In this document: in pieces, positions 1 to 6,900 of the stretch
Layout of the letters: each line of letters begins with the position of its first letter
Position numbering within the stretch: position 1 is the first letter of the stretch
Source: Caldora sp. SIO3E6
Lineage (GTDB): Bacteria; Cyanobacteriota; Cyanobacteriia; Cyanobacteriales; Coleofasciculaceae
NCBI GenBank assembly: GCA_010672185.1
Contig: JAAHHL010000186.1
Location: 1 to 9,471 of the forward strand
Direction: 5' to 3'
DNA length: 9,471 nt
The notes under the pieces: generated by a model
What the model was told of the DNA's origin: nothing
Seen by the model: only the letters and a program-made list of their open reading frames with translations
Databases searched by the model: none
Position numbers and translations under genes: made by a program

Positions 1-15
1 TAAATTCACTCATTC

Positions 16-44
16 TTGACAAGTGCTGCTGTTTTGGGGATTAT
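16..44 (+). promoter_or_regulatory. Weak candidate sigma70-type promoter
   Basis: A perfect TTGACA lies at 16-21, followed after 17 nt by GATTAT at 39-44, which matches four of six positions of the -10 consensus. It points rightward, into the 3' end of the oppositely oriented TPR gene. No credible plus-strand gene follows, so any product would be antisense or non-coding. The match could be chance in AT-rich spacer DNA. Confidence 0.2.
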
Positions 45-100
45 ATCTAATAATGGAATAGGTGTGGTCATATAAACTATATTCTCGGAGTAAGAACTAG

Positions 101-139
101 AAGAAATAACCACAGAGACACAGAGGGCACAGAGAGAAT
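101..139. repeat. Copy 1 of ACCACAGAG-type direct repeat
   Basis: This stretch, built around ACCACAGAGACACAGAGG, aligns without gaps to 603-641, exactly 502 bp away, with about 33 of 39 positions equal. The two direct copies flank the small TPR gene, this one just after its stop codon. Purine-rich repeats of this kind are common between genes in filamentous cyanobacteria, so it is best read as an intergenic repeat family. Confidence 0.7.
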
Positions 140-146
140 CTCTATT

Positions 147-599
147 CTAGATGTCTAATTCTTTTCGTTCCTTGATTATTGTCAGCAACTTTTGCACTAA
201 AGGACGCTCGGATAGTACCGACTCCTGTCCTTCTCTAACTACCTCTATCAAAAAGTCGCTCAAATTGTCGTACTTTCTAACAGTACTAGGATGCTCTGAA
301 CCTAAAGAGCGCTGGTCAATTTCACAAGCTTCCAGATATAATGGTTCAGCTTCGGAGTAACGTCCCTGGGATTGGTATAGTAAGGCTAAGTTGTTGAGAT
401 AGGTGGCTAACAAAGGATGGTCTTGTGGAGAGAAGCTCTTAGCGGTTGCGATCGCTTGTTTATACAAAGGCTCCGCTTTACTGTAGCATCCTTGAGAACG
501 GTAAAGTTCAGCTAAGTTGTTGAGGTGGGTAGCTAAGTCATGATTGTTTTCTGGTAGGGATTGCTGTCCGTCAAAAATGTCTTTGAGTTGATCAGACAT
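147..599 (-). CDS. Small TPR (kinesin light chain-like) protein
   Basis: The 150-residue product carries two clear 42-residue-spaced TPR units of the kinesin light chain type. The signatures LNNLAELYRSQGCYSKAEPLY (about residues 26-46) and LNNLALLYQSQGRYSEAEPLY (68-88) are followed by a degenerate third unit ending in SEHPSTVRKYDNLS. TPRs are protein-protein interaction scaffolds; no catalytic domain, signal peptide or membrane segment is seen. I chose the ATG at 599 (MSDQLKDIF) over the in-frame ATG at 653. The extra 18 residues of the longer form are a translation of the intergenic direct repeat at 603-641. No convincing Shine-Dalgarno site is visible. With only 2-3 repeats it may be a remnant of a larger TPR protein or a small adaptor. 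It lies downstream of the cyclase gene, but a 415-bp repeat-rich spacer separates them, so co-transcription is doubtful. A HIP1 octamer lies inside it at 448-455. Confidence 0.75.
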   Translation of the reverse strand: MSDQLKDIFDGQQSLPENNHDLATHLNNLAELYRSQGCYSKAEPLYKQAIATAKSFSPQDHPLLATYLNNLALLYQSQGRYSEAEPLYLEACEIDQRSLGSEHPSTVRKYDNLSDFLIEVVREGQESVLSERPLVQKLLTIIKERKELDI

Positions 600-602
600 T
601 AA

Positions 603-641
603 AAGAAAGAACCACAAAGGCACAGAGGACACAAAGGGAAT
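603..641. repeat. Copy 2 of ACCACAGAG-type direct repeat
   Basis: Partner of the copy at 101-139, in the same orientation, with differences that are mostly A/G transitions. It sits just upstream of the TPR start codon at 599 and would form its 5' leader if transcription begins further upstream. Its translation supplies the apparent N-terminal extension that argues against the longer TPR reading frame. Confidence 0.7.
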
Positions 642-643
642 AT

Positions 644-684
644 ATGTGCGCACATTTTCCCATTATGAAATAATAATAGCACAA
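644..684. repeat. Dispersed 41-bp repeat with 12-bp palindrome, copy 1
   Basis: It begins with the perfect palindrome ATGTGCGCACAT (644-655), continues TTTTCC, and ends in an AT-rich tail finishing AATAATAGCAC. A direct copy lies at 8594-8634 with about 36 of 41 positions equal. The two copies are about 7.95 kb apart and bracket the cyclase-to-CHAT block. The palindrome could bind a dimeric protein, but no regulator can be named. Confidence 0.7.
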
Positions 685-710
685 AGCCAACACCATTCCC
701 AGATCACTGA

Positions 711-769
711 GGGCGAGTTTTGTTCCAAAATTATCGTATCGTGGGTCAAGGTTAACCCTAAACCCGCCC
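711..769. repeat. Solo stem-loop repeat related to the 93-bp array
   Basis: The arms GGGCGAGTTT (711-720) and AAACCCGCCC (760-769) pair with one mismatch across a 39-nt loop. The three array units at 8041-8319 have the same arm sequence, the same 39-nt loop length and the same CTACAA tail, although the loop sequence differs considerably. The preceding AGATCACTGA also resembles the array's AGATACGGA. This is a diverged single copy of the same intergenic family. Confidence 0.7.
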
Positions 770-847
770 CTACAACGATCGCACTCATTATTAATTAGGG
801 TTTACTGAATAACTATTTAAGCCATACCAGACAAGCTTTTCAATCGT

Positions 848-908
848 TATCATTCCAGTAAAGTGCAAGGGAATGATATTTTTTGTTTCAAAAACCTTGC
901 ACTTTTAC
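848..908. repeat. Two interlocking inverted repeats
   Basis: TATCATTCC (848-856) pairs perfectly with GGAATGATA (870-878). GTAAAGTGCAAGG (858-870) pairs with CCTTGCACTTTTAC (895-908) with a single bulged base. The left arm of the second stem lies in the loop of the first, so the two helices are either alternatives or part of a pseudoknot-like fold. Neither strand shows a T-run after the stem, so it is not a standard intrinsic terminator. It lies inside the MITE-like element. Confidence 0.6.
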
Positions 909-933
909 CAGAAAATTACTCCTGAACTCTTAA

Positions 934-961
934 CTTATTACTTATTACTTATTACTTATTA
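934..961. repeat. Heptamer tandem repeat CTTATTA x4
   Basis: Four exact units of CTTATTA run from 934 to 961, followed by CTTC. The right part continues into the 18-nt string CTTATTACTTCAAAACCC (955-972), which recurs exactly at 8729-8746. This matches the short tandemly repeated heptamer class known in cyanobacterial intergenic DNA. Confidence 0.8.
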
Positions 962-1014
962 CTTCAAAACCCGCGTCAATCGACTTATTCAGCAGACCCT
1001 AATTATTCATTACT

Positions 1015-2688
1015 TCATTCCCCTTGCCGTTGCAGATAAATTTGAGCAACACCATCCCTGGGGTTTTGTTGTAAACACTCATTGAACAGGGATTTTGCTT
1101 GCTCAAATGCTCCTTGATAGTGGTAAATCAGAGCAGCTTCAAATATCGACTTTGTGGCTAACTTGGCTTCCTTTTGAGCAGTAGGATCAGCCTCAAATAC
1201 CTCAAATATCCCCACATTTTTGGCTTTACCTCGAACTTGTACCCGAGCAATTAAACGCATAGCATACTGCATCGGGTCTTCAAGCTCAGCTAAGGTATGA
1301 TGAGAAATTAGCAGGGGAGTTTGGTAAACTTTGGTTAACTGTTCGAGGCGTGAGCTAAGATTAACTGTGTCTCCAATAACAGTCGTATCGATACGAGAAT
1401 TACCACCTACTGTTCCTAGCATCAAATTCCCTGTATTAATGCCAATACCAATTTCGATAGGTGGACGACCAACTTGTTGTCGGATTGAGTTATATTCCGC
1501 CAGGATTTTCAACATGGTGACTGCTGCATTCAGGGCACTATCTGCACTTCCGGCAAACAGCGCCATAATGGCATCACCAATATATTTATCAATAAAACCA
1601 CCATTTTCAATAATTGCCGGTTCCATACGTTGAAGATAACCATTGATAAACTTAAAAGTATCTTCCGGGGTCATTTGTTCGGAACGAGTGGTGAAAGAAC
1701 GGATATCGGAAAATAGAACCGACATTTTTTTCTCAATCGATTCTCCCAGTTGAATTTCGGTAATATTTTTGCGGGCTAGAGACTGCAAAAATTGACGAGG
1801 GACAAACCGGGACATAGCTTCATTGAGTAGGAACAATTCTTGGGTAAACTGCTCTCGTTCCGCTTCAGCTTTTTTGCGTCCACTGATATCCTGGAAAGAA
1901 GCGATCGCTTGGAAGATTTGACCGGTTTTATTCCGAATCGGAGTAGTTGAGACTTCTAAGGGCATGATCCGATCCGGGTAATGAATTTCGAGGTCCTCCA
2001 CATGCACTGCTTCTCCAGCTAAGGAACGCACAATTGGCAATTGTTCCGTAGGATATAATTCTTCAGTCCCTGCTTGATAAAGGTTAAAATCTGTTGAGAG
2101 TTCCTGAGTCTTCGTCTCCGGCAAAGCCTCTAACTTAAGTAACTCCTGGGCTTTCTGATTGGCATAGGTCATTTTTCCTGTAGTATCGTGAACAGTAACA
2201 CCAATCGGTATGGCTTCCAAAATCTGAGTCAGACGACGCTCACTTTCCCGCAGTTGAGCGTTCTGCTCTTCTAGTAGTTTGATATACTGGTATTTCTTCA
2301 GAGCTTCTTTCAGGGTAAGATTGAGATCCGTAGCATCCCAGGGTTTAGCCAGATAGCGGTAAAGGTCAGCTGAGTTGACTGCATTGCCCACTGCATCTAC
2401 CCCAGCGTGACCAGTGAGCATAATTTTCAGGATATTGGGGTATTGGTCATGAATCTGACTAAGGAGTTCATCACCTTTCATTCCTGGCATTAGATAATCA
2501 GACACCACCGCAACAATTTCGATTTCTCCTGCATGTAGTTCTGCGATAATTTCTAGAGCTTCTTCACCACTTTCGGCAGCTTCTATTTGGTAATCTTGAC
2601 CAAAGTTCCGCAATAATTCTTCAGAAAGACCCTCCAACACCATTGGTTCGTCATCTACTAAAAGAATTGCTAGTTCACTCATACTCAT
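1015..2688 (-). CDS. Response regulator with PAS and class III adenylate cyclase
   Basis: The 557-residue soluble protein predicted to make cAMP from ATP has these parts. A receiver domain spans about residues 6-128, with D12/D13, phospho-acceptor D64 in VVSDYLMPG, T92 and K115. A short coiled coil (about 132-155) follows, then a PAS domain (about 152-270) and a class III cyclase domain (about 318-480). The last 45 residues hold one TPR-like hairpin. The catalytic set looks complete: metal ligands D328 (FSDIRSF) and D372 (YIGDAIMALF), purine-specifying K368 and T436, and transition-state N443 and R447 in VNLSSR. Threonine in place of the usual aspartate at 436 is the mark of class IIIb enzymes such as cyanobacterial CyaC, some of which are stimulated by bicarbonate. 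Phosphorylation of D64 by a partner kinase would be the natural input. The ATG at 2682 is an alternative start; neither has a clear ribosome site. Cyclase identity is secure; cAMP rather than cGMP is inferred from K368/T436. Confidence 0.93.
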   Translation of the reverse strand: MSMSELAILLVDDEPMVLEGLSEELLRNFGQDYQIEAAESGEEALEIIAELHAGEIEIVAVVSDYLMPGMKGDELLSQIHDQYPNILKIMLTGHAGVDAVGNAVNSADLYRYLAKPWDATDLNLTLKEALKKYQYIKLLEEQNAQLRESERRLTQILEAIPIGVTVHDTTGKMTYANQKAQELLKLEALPETKTQELSTDFNLYQAGTEELYPTEQLPIVRSLAGEAVHVEDLEIHYPDRIMPLEVSTTPIRNKTGQIFQAIASFQDISGRKKAEAEREQFTQELFLLNEAMSRFVPRQFLQSLARKNITEIQLGESIEKKMSVLFSDIRSFTTRSEQMTPEDTFKFINGYLQRMEPAIIENGGFIDKYIGDAIMALFAGSADSALNAAVTMLKILAEYNSIRQQVGRPPIEIGIGINTGNLMLGTVGGNSRIDTTVIGDTVNLSSRLEQLTKVYQTPLLISHHTLAELEDPMQYAMRLIARVQVRGKAKNVGIFEVFEADPTAQKEAKLATKSIFEAALIYHYQGAFEQAKSLFNECLQQNPRDGVAQIYLQRQGE

Positions 2689-2864
2689 TCTGGTTTGCTG
2701 AAAAAGTTTTCTTGTGAGGATAGGGAACTGTTTGTCTATATTGCCATATATTCATCCAATCTAGGATAGACAAAAAGTGGATAGGTTGTAATGGTATCAA
2801 TGCTCTTTTTTTGAATTTTGTCAACCCCCCAAACTATTAAATCATGAATTGACAAGATTTTAGC

Positions 2865-2873
2865 TTTATATCA
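2865..2873 (-). promoter_or_regulatory. Candidate extended -10 for the cyclase gene
   Basis: On the minus strand the spacer between the response regulator and the cyclase reads TGATATAAA, an extended -10 with five of six matches, without a good -35. Transcription from it would give a leader of about 170 nt. A separate TTGACA lies at 2819-2824 on the same strand, but the -10 at the correct distance (ATTGAT) is poor. The 230-bp spacer therefore probably holds a cyclase promoter, with its exact place unclear. Confidence 0.3.
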
Positions 2874-2919
2874 CGTCCGCCTAATTATCCGTAATAAAAA
2901 TTTCGACCCGTCCCCGCGT

Positions 2920-3318
2920 CTATTGACTCAATTCCAAACCTCGTGAGATGATTTTGATCAACTCCTCCTCCTGCCAGGGTTTATAAATACAGCAGTACAG
3001 ATTAGCTTCTTCCTTGGCTCGCTCGATCGCTTGTTCATCGGCTTGTCCGGTTAACATAATCGTAGTGATACCATGAAAGCGCTGATGTACTTGAACTAAA
3101 AATTCGTCCCCCCGCATTCCCGGCATCAGCCAATCGGAAACAATCACGACAATCTTTATTCCCTCTTCATGGAGATCTTCCAAGATTTCCAGCGCTTCCT
3201 CCGCACTTTCGGCAGCTTCATACAAAAATTGTTCGCCAAAGTGACGGCTAATTTGCTCTAGGAGGCTTTCCAGGATAACGGTTTCATCATCAACACATAG
3301 GATTACTGCTTCATTCAT
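2920..3318 (-). CDS. Single-domain response regulator
   Basis: The 132-residue protein is a bare receiver domain with no output domain. The acidic pair D10/D11 (CVDDE), phospho-acceptor D62 (VSDWLMPG), T90 (MLTG) and K113 (YKPW) are all present. It is close to the receiver half of the neighbouring cyclase: both share EAAES-EEALEI, SD-LMPGM-GDE and the IMLTG and KPW strings, which suggests local duplication. It could act as a phosphate shuttle or sink between a kinase and the cyclase, or as a competitor for the same kinase. It is the gene upstream of the cyclase on the same strand, 231 bp away, and lies between it and the CHAT operon. A heptamer repeat begins 5 bp upstream of the ATG, where a ribosome site would be expected, and no Shine-Dalgarno sequence is visible. 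Confidence 0.93.
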
Positions 3319-3323
3319 GCTTT

Positions 3324-3370
3324 GGGAATTGGGAATTGGGAATTGGGAATTGGGAATTGGGAATTGGGAA
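3324..3370. repeat. Heptamer tandem repeat GGGAATT at the regulator's start
   Basis: Six exact GGGAATT units run from 3324 to 3365, followed by a partial unit. On the coding strand the array reads AATTCCC and ends 5 bp before the ATG of the response regulator. It therefore occupies the region where the ribosome site and early leader would lie. Heptamer arrays of this type are known from cyanobacterial genomes, and copy number can change by slippage. Confidence 0.9.
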
Positions 3371-3413
3371 TGGATAATCTACAATTTACCGAACACCTAA
3401 TGTTGGAGTAATC

Positions 3414-3443
3414 GTAGGGTGTGTTAGCGTAGCGTAACGCACC
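3414..3443. repeat. Intergenic hairpin repeat (GTAGGGTGTGTTAGCG type)
   Basis: GGTGTGTTAGCG and CGTAACGCACC form an imperfect inverted repeat with a very short loop. The sequence belongs to an intergenic repeat type that I recall as abundant in many cyanobacteria. On the minus strand it lies between the small CHAT-operon gene and the response regulator. It could act as an attenuator or mRNA-end protecting hairpin, but no T-run follows it. Confidence 0.6.
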
Positions 3444-3493
3444 ACAATGCTGGTACTTCTATTCCCAAGAAAGACATTGTGAAACCTTCTGAA

Positions 3494-3511
3494 AGCTGAC
3501 AGCTGATAGCT
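3494..3511. repeat. Short heptamer repeat AGCTGAC/AGCTGAT
   Basis: Two and a half units, AGCTGAC-AGCTGAT-AGCT, lie just after the stop codon of the 127-residue gene. It is the third heptamer-periodic tract in the window. It can fold weakly on itself because AGCT is self-complementary. Confidence 0.5.
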
Positions 3512-3519
3512 AAAAACTC

Positions 3520-3903
3520 TTACGAATTAGGCTTGGGTTGATTAGAGGAATCTTTAAGCAGGGGTTTATTTTTAACAATAATATTTTCAATTAATTCTCG
3601 ACAGGTTGGATCGGGTTTACCTGGTGGTGTTGGTGATTTGGCATTTCCGGGTCCTAATGTCGTTGTCGATTCCTGGGAATTTGGAGGACTGATTTCGATT
3701 AATTGGTCAAGTTGATCATCATAAGCTTGTAAGAGTTGGCTGTCGCTTTGAGATTCTAACCAGGCTTCAATCGTATTAGCAATATCCTCGTCACTCTGCA
3801 AATCGCCAATTTTCTGGTATACCTCCTCTAGAGATGCCAAGGAAATGATGTTTGTTTCAAAGAGATTGATGAAAGCTTGAGTGCTAGCGACATACGTGGA
3901 CAT
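3520..3903 (-). CDS. Unknown 127-residue protein coupled to the CHAT gene
   Basis: I do not recognise a family. Residues 8-70 look helical and acidic, with leucines and isoleucines spaced for packing (FINLFETNI, LEEVYQKIGDL, ANTIEAWLE, LLQAYDDQLDQLIE). Residues 72-99 are a flexible Pro/Gly/Ser/Thr linker (TTLGPGNAKSPTPPGKPDP). A short segment CRELIENIIVKNK with a single cysteine (C101) then leads into a polar tail. No signal peptide or membrane segment is seen. The ATG lies 3 nt past the TAA of the TPR-CHAT gene and has a good AAAGGAG site, so the two are almost certainly co-transcribed and probably translationally coupled. A helical head, disordered linker and tail would suit a protease substrate or an adaptor for the TPR array. 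That is inference from context alone. Confidence 0.8.
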   Translation of the reverse strand: MSTYVASTQAFINLFETNIISLASLEEVYQKIGDLQSDEDIANTIEAWLESQSDSQLLQAYDDQLDQLIEISPPNSQESTTTLGPGNAKSPTPPGKPDPTCRELIENIIVKNKPLLKDSSNQPKPNS

Positions 3904-3906
3904 GGG

Positions 3907-6900
3907 TTATTCTCCTTTACCAATAACACAAAATGCAGACCAATAATAGGCAGAATTGAACGGTTTGGTAGTTGCCCCAAAATCTTGCTTCTGCTGATCA
4001 AACTGTTTCCTTAATTTAGATTTCCAAAAGCGACTCAGTTTGGATTGACTCAGCCAAGCTTGAAAGTCTTCTATAGTAGAATCCCGCAGCCAAGATTGAG
4101 CGGTTCGCATAGCTAGGGTGATATGATCTTGCTGCTGGAGTTCTTCATAAAATTTGGTCATCAATAAAGCAGTAGCAGTGGCATCAACTGTCCAGAGGCT
4201 ACTGACGACATTGGTACTCCCGGCGAGGAGGAAGCCGTAGGGTAAGCTGATATATTCATCGCTGTTCCCCGAATCGGGAATTCCGGTTTCGCAAGCAGAG
4301 AGGTTGACAAGGCGACAGTTGTTGAGGCGGAAATTGGCAATAATTTCTCTGACGGTTAGCTTACCATCGGCAAGCTTTAACCCGGAATCAAGAGGTGATT
4401 CTGGCTTGAAGTAGCCGTGACAGAAGAAGAAGAGACAGTGAGCGTTTGGCAGTTTTGGCTGTTGGGTAGACAAATTTGTATTAGGGATGTCCCTTCCCTG
4501 CATCTCCAAATCCCGCATTTCCTCAAACAGTGCAGATTTCGTAGCTTCCTCATTTCTTAAAATGTGGGAGTGAGTAAACTGTTTCTCAATCGCACTAACT
4601 GCACCCTTATCCTTTCCGTACAAGTCATCGGTAGGAGTTTGGATAGCAAAGAGGTTGCTGAATTTGTTGCGTTGTCTGGTTTGTAATTGTTGTAGAAGTT
4701 GGCAACTAGGAGCATAACTTATACCACCTGAGAAGCAATCGAGGAGATAGGTTGGTGAGGTATCAGTATTTGCGGTGGAATCCTTGGTCATGGGTAAACT
4801 GTGTAATGGCAATAGATGGAGGAAGCGGTGGGGGATAAGGATTAATCGATTGCAGGAGGAGGGAAGGAGTTGGAGGATTTCCTTGAGGTGGAGGATTTGG
4901 GAGAGGTTTTGCAGTGCCTCGGTGAGTCGGTTGCGCCAGGTTTCAGGTTCGTTATCGTAGCTTGGCAGGTAAGTTGAAAAAGTAAAATCGCGCAAGGCTT
5001 GTAAATCTGCCGATGTCGATTGCCAGAAGGAAAGGGGAGCATCTTTGGTGATAATGAAGGCAAGGAATGTGTCATTGCTGATATACCACTCAATTACGGC
5101 AGTTTCCCGATCCAGGGTTTGCTGAAATAAGTCGAATTGGAAACTGGAACCGATGGGGAGATAACTATCCTGCAATTGGTTACGTTGCTGGCGTAAGTCT
5201 TGCAGACTTTGTGCCAATTCCCGATAATTTGCGGCTTGACCCTGTTGGATTTGGTATTGAGCCTTAGCGATTTCATCCCGGAGTTGGGCAAGTTCCTCAG
5301 CATCTTCCAGAGGAAAAATGGAGTGGGAGTCCCTTAGGAAGATTGCTTCGACTAGGTTGCGGGTTTTGCTACGTTCAGCATATTCTAGGGCTTTAGTTGG
5401 TTGGTTCAGTTGCAGGCAGGTTTCTAGCATGTACCGATAAAGTCGGTTCCACTCTTCTGCCAATTTCTGTTTACTCTCGTCTCCCGACAGAATCTCTTCC
5501 CGTAGGAATTCGGTAGTTTGGATAGTAGCTACAAAGGTATCGTAGGCATCCTGCCATTGTTGGGCTTCTCGGTAAGCAAGTCCCAGGTTAAATAAGCTAT
5601 CACTGTGGCTTTGGGGGAAAGCTTCACGGGTGCGAATTTGTAGGGCATTTTTCAAAGAAGCGATGGCAGATTCTAAATTATCTGCCTTTTCTCCGAGTAT
5701 CCGATATAGATAAGCACTAGCTAAATTGTTCTGAGTCCATGCCCAGTCAACGGGGAAAGCTTCACGGGTATAAATTTCTAGAGCATTATTACAAGAAGCG
5801 ATGGCAGCTTCCAAATTATCTGCCTTTTTTCCCCGTATCCGGTCGGTATAAACAAGTGCTAAATTATTCTGAGTCCTTGCCCACTCAACAGGGAAAGCTT
5901 TACGGGTGTAAACTTCTAGAGCATTTTTCAAAGAAGCGATGGCAGATTCTAAATTTTCCGCCTTTTCTCCGAGTATCCGATATAGATAAGCACTAGCTAA
6001 ATTATTCTGAGTCCTTGCCCAGTCAACAGGGAAAGCTTCACTGGTGTAAATTTGTAGGGCATTTTTGTAAGAAGCGATAGCAGCTTCTAAATTTTCCGCC
6101 TTTTCTCCGAGTATCCGATATAGATAAGCACTAGCTAAATTATTCTGAGTCCTTGCCCACTCAAAAGGGAAAGCTTTACGGGTGTAAACTTCTAGGGCAT
6201 TTTTGTAAAAAGCGATAGCAGCTTCTAAATTTTCCGCCTTTTCTCCGAGTATCCGATATAGATAAGCACTAGCTAAATTATTCTGAGTCCTTGCCCACTC
6301 AAAGGGAAAAGCTTTACGGGTGTAAACTTCTAGAGCATTATTACAAGAAGCGATGGCAGATTCTAAATTTTCCGCCTTTTCTTCCCGTATCCGGTCGGTA
6401 TAAACAAGTGCTAAATTATTCTGAGTTTGTGCCCACTGTTCAGGGAAAGCTTCACGGGTATAAATTTCTAGAGCATTATTACAAGAAGCGATGGCAGATT
6501 CTAAATTTTCCGCCTTTTCTTCCCGTATCCGGTCGGTATAAGCAAGTGCTAAATTATTCTGAGTCATTGCCCACTGTTCAGGGAAAGCTTCACGGGTATA
6601 AATTTCTAGAGCATTTTTGTAAAAAGCGATAGCAGCTTCTAAGTTATCCGCCTTTTCTCCGAGTATCCGGTCGGTATAAGCAAGTGCTAAATTATTCTGA
6701 GTCGTTGCCCAATCAAAGGGGAAAGCTTCACAAGTACGAATTTGTAGGGCATTTTTGTAAGAAGCGATGGCGTCTTCTAAATTATCTGCCTTTTCTCCGA
6801 GTATCCGATATAGATAAGCATTGGCTAAATTATTCTGAGTCCCTGCCCAGTCAACGGGGAAAGCTTCACGGGTGTATATTTGTAGAGCATTTTTGTAAGA

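Larger units (their letters stand above)
798..999. mobile_element. MITE-like element with 15-bp inverted ends
   Basis: The left end GGGTTTACTGAATAA (798-812) and the right end TTATTCAGCAGACCC (985-999) are inverted copies matching at 13 of 15 positions. Both are flanked directly by TAATTA (792-797 and 1000-1005), which may be a 6-bp target duplication. TAATTA is its own reverse complement, so it also lengthens the apparent inverted repeat to 21 bp. The 202-bp interior has no transposase; it holds overlapping inverted repeats (848-908) and a heptamer repeat (934-961). This fits a non-autonomous element moved by a transposase encoded elsewhere. The element ends 15 bp from the cyclase stop codon. 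The parent insertion-sequence family is not recognised. Confidence 0.55.

Noticed and set aside
600..653. Longer start for the small TPR protein at 653
   Set aside because: The added residues translate the intergenic direct repeat at 603-641, so they are unlikely to be native protein.
873..1085. Plus-strand 70-codon frame
   Set aside because: It runs through the MITE-like element and a heptamer repeat, then overlaps the cyclase 3' end in antisense.
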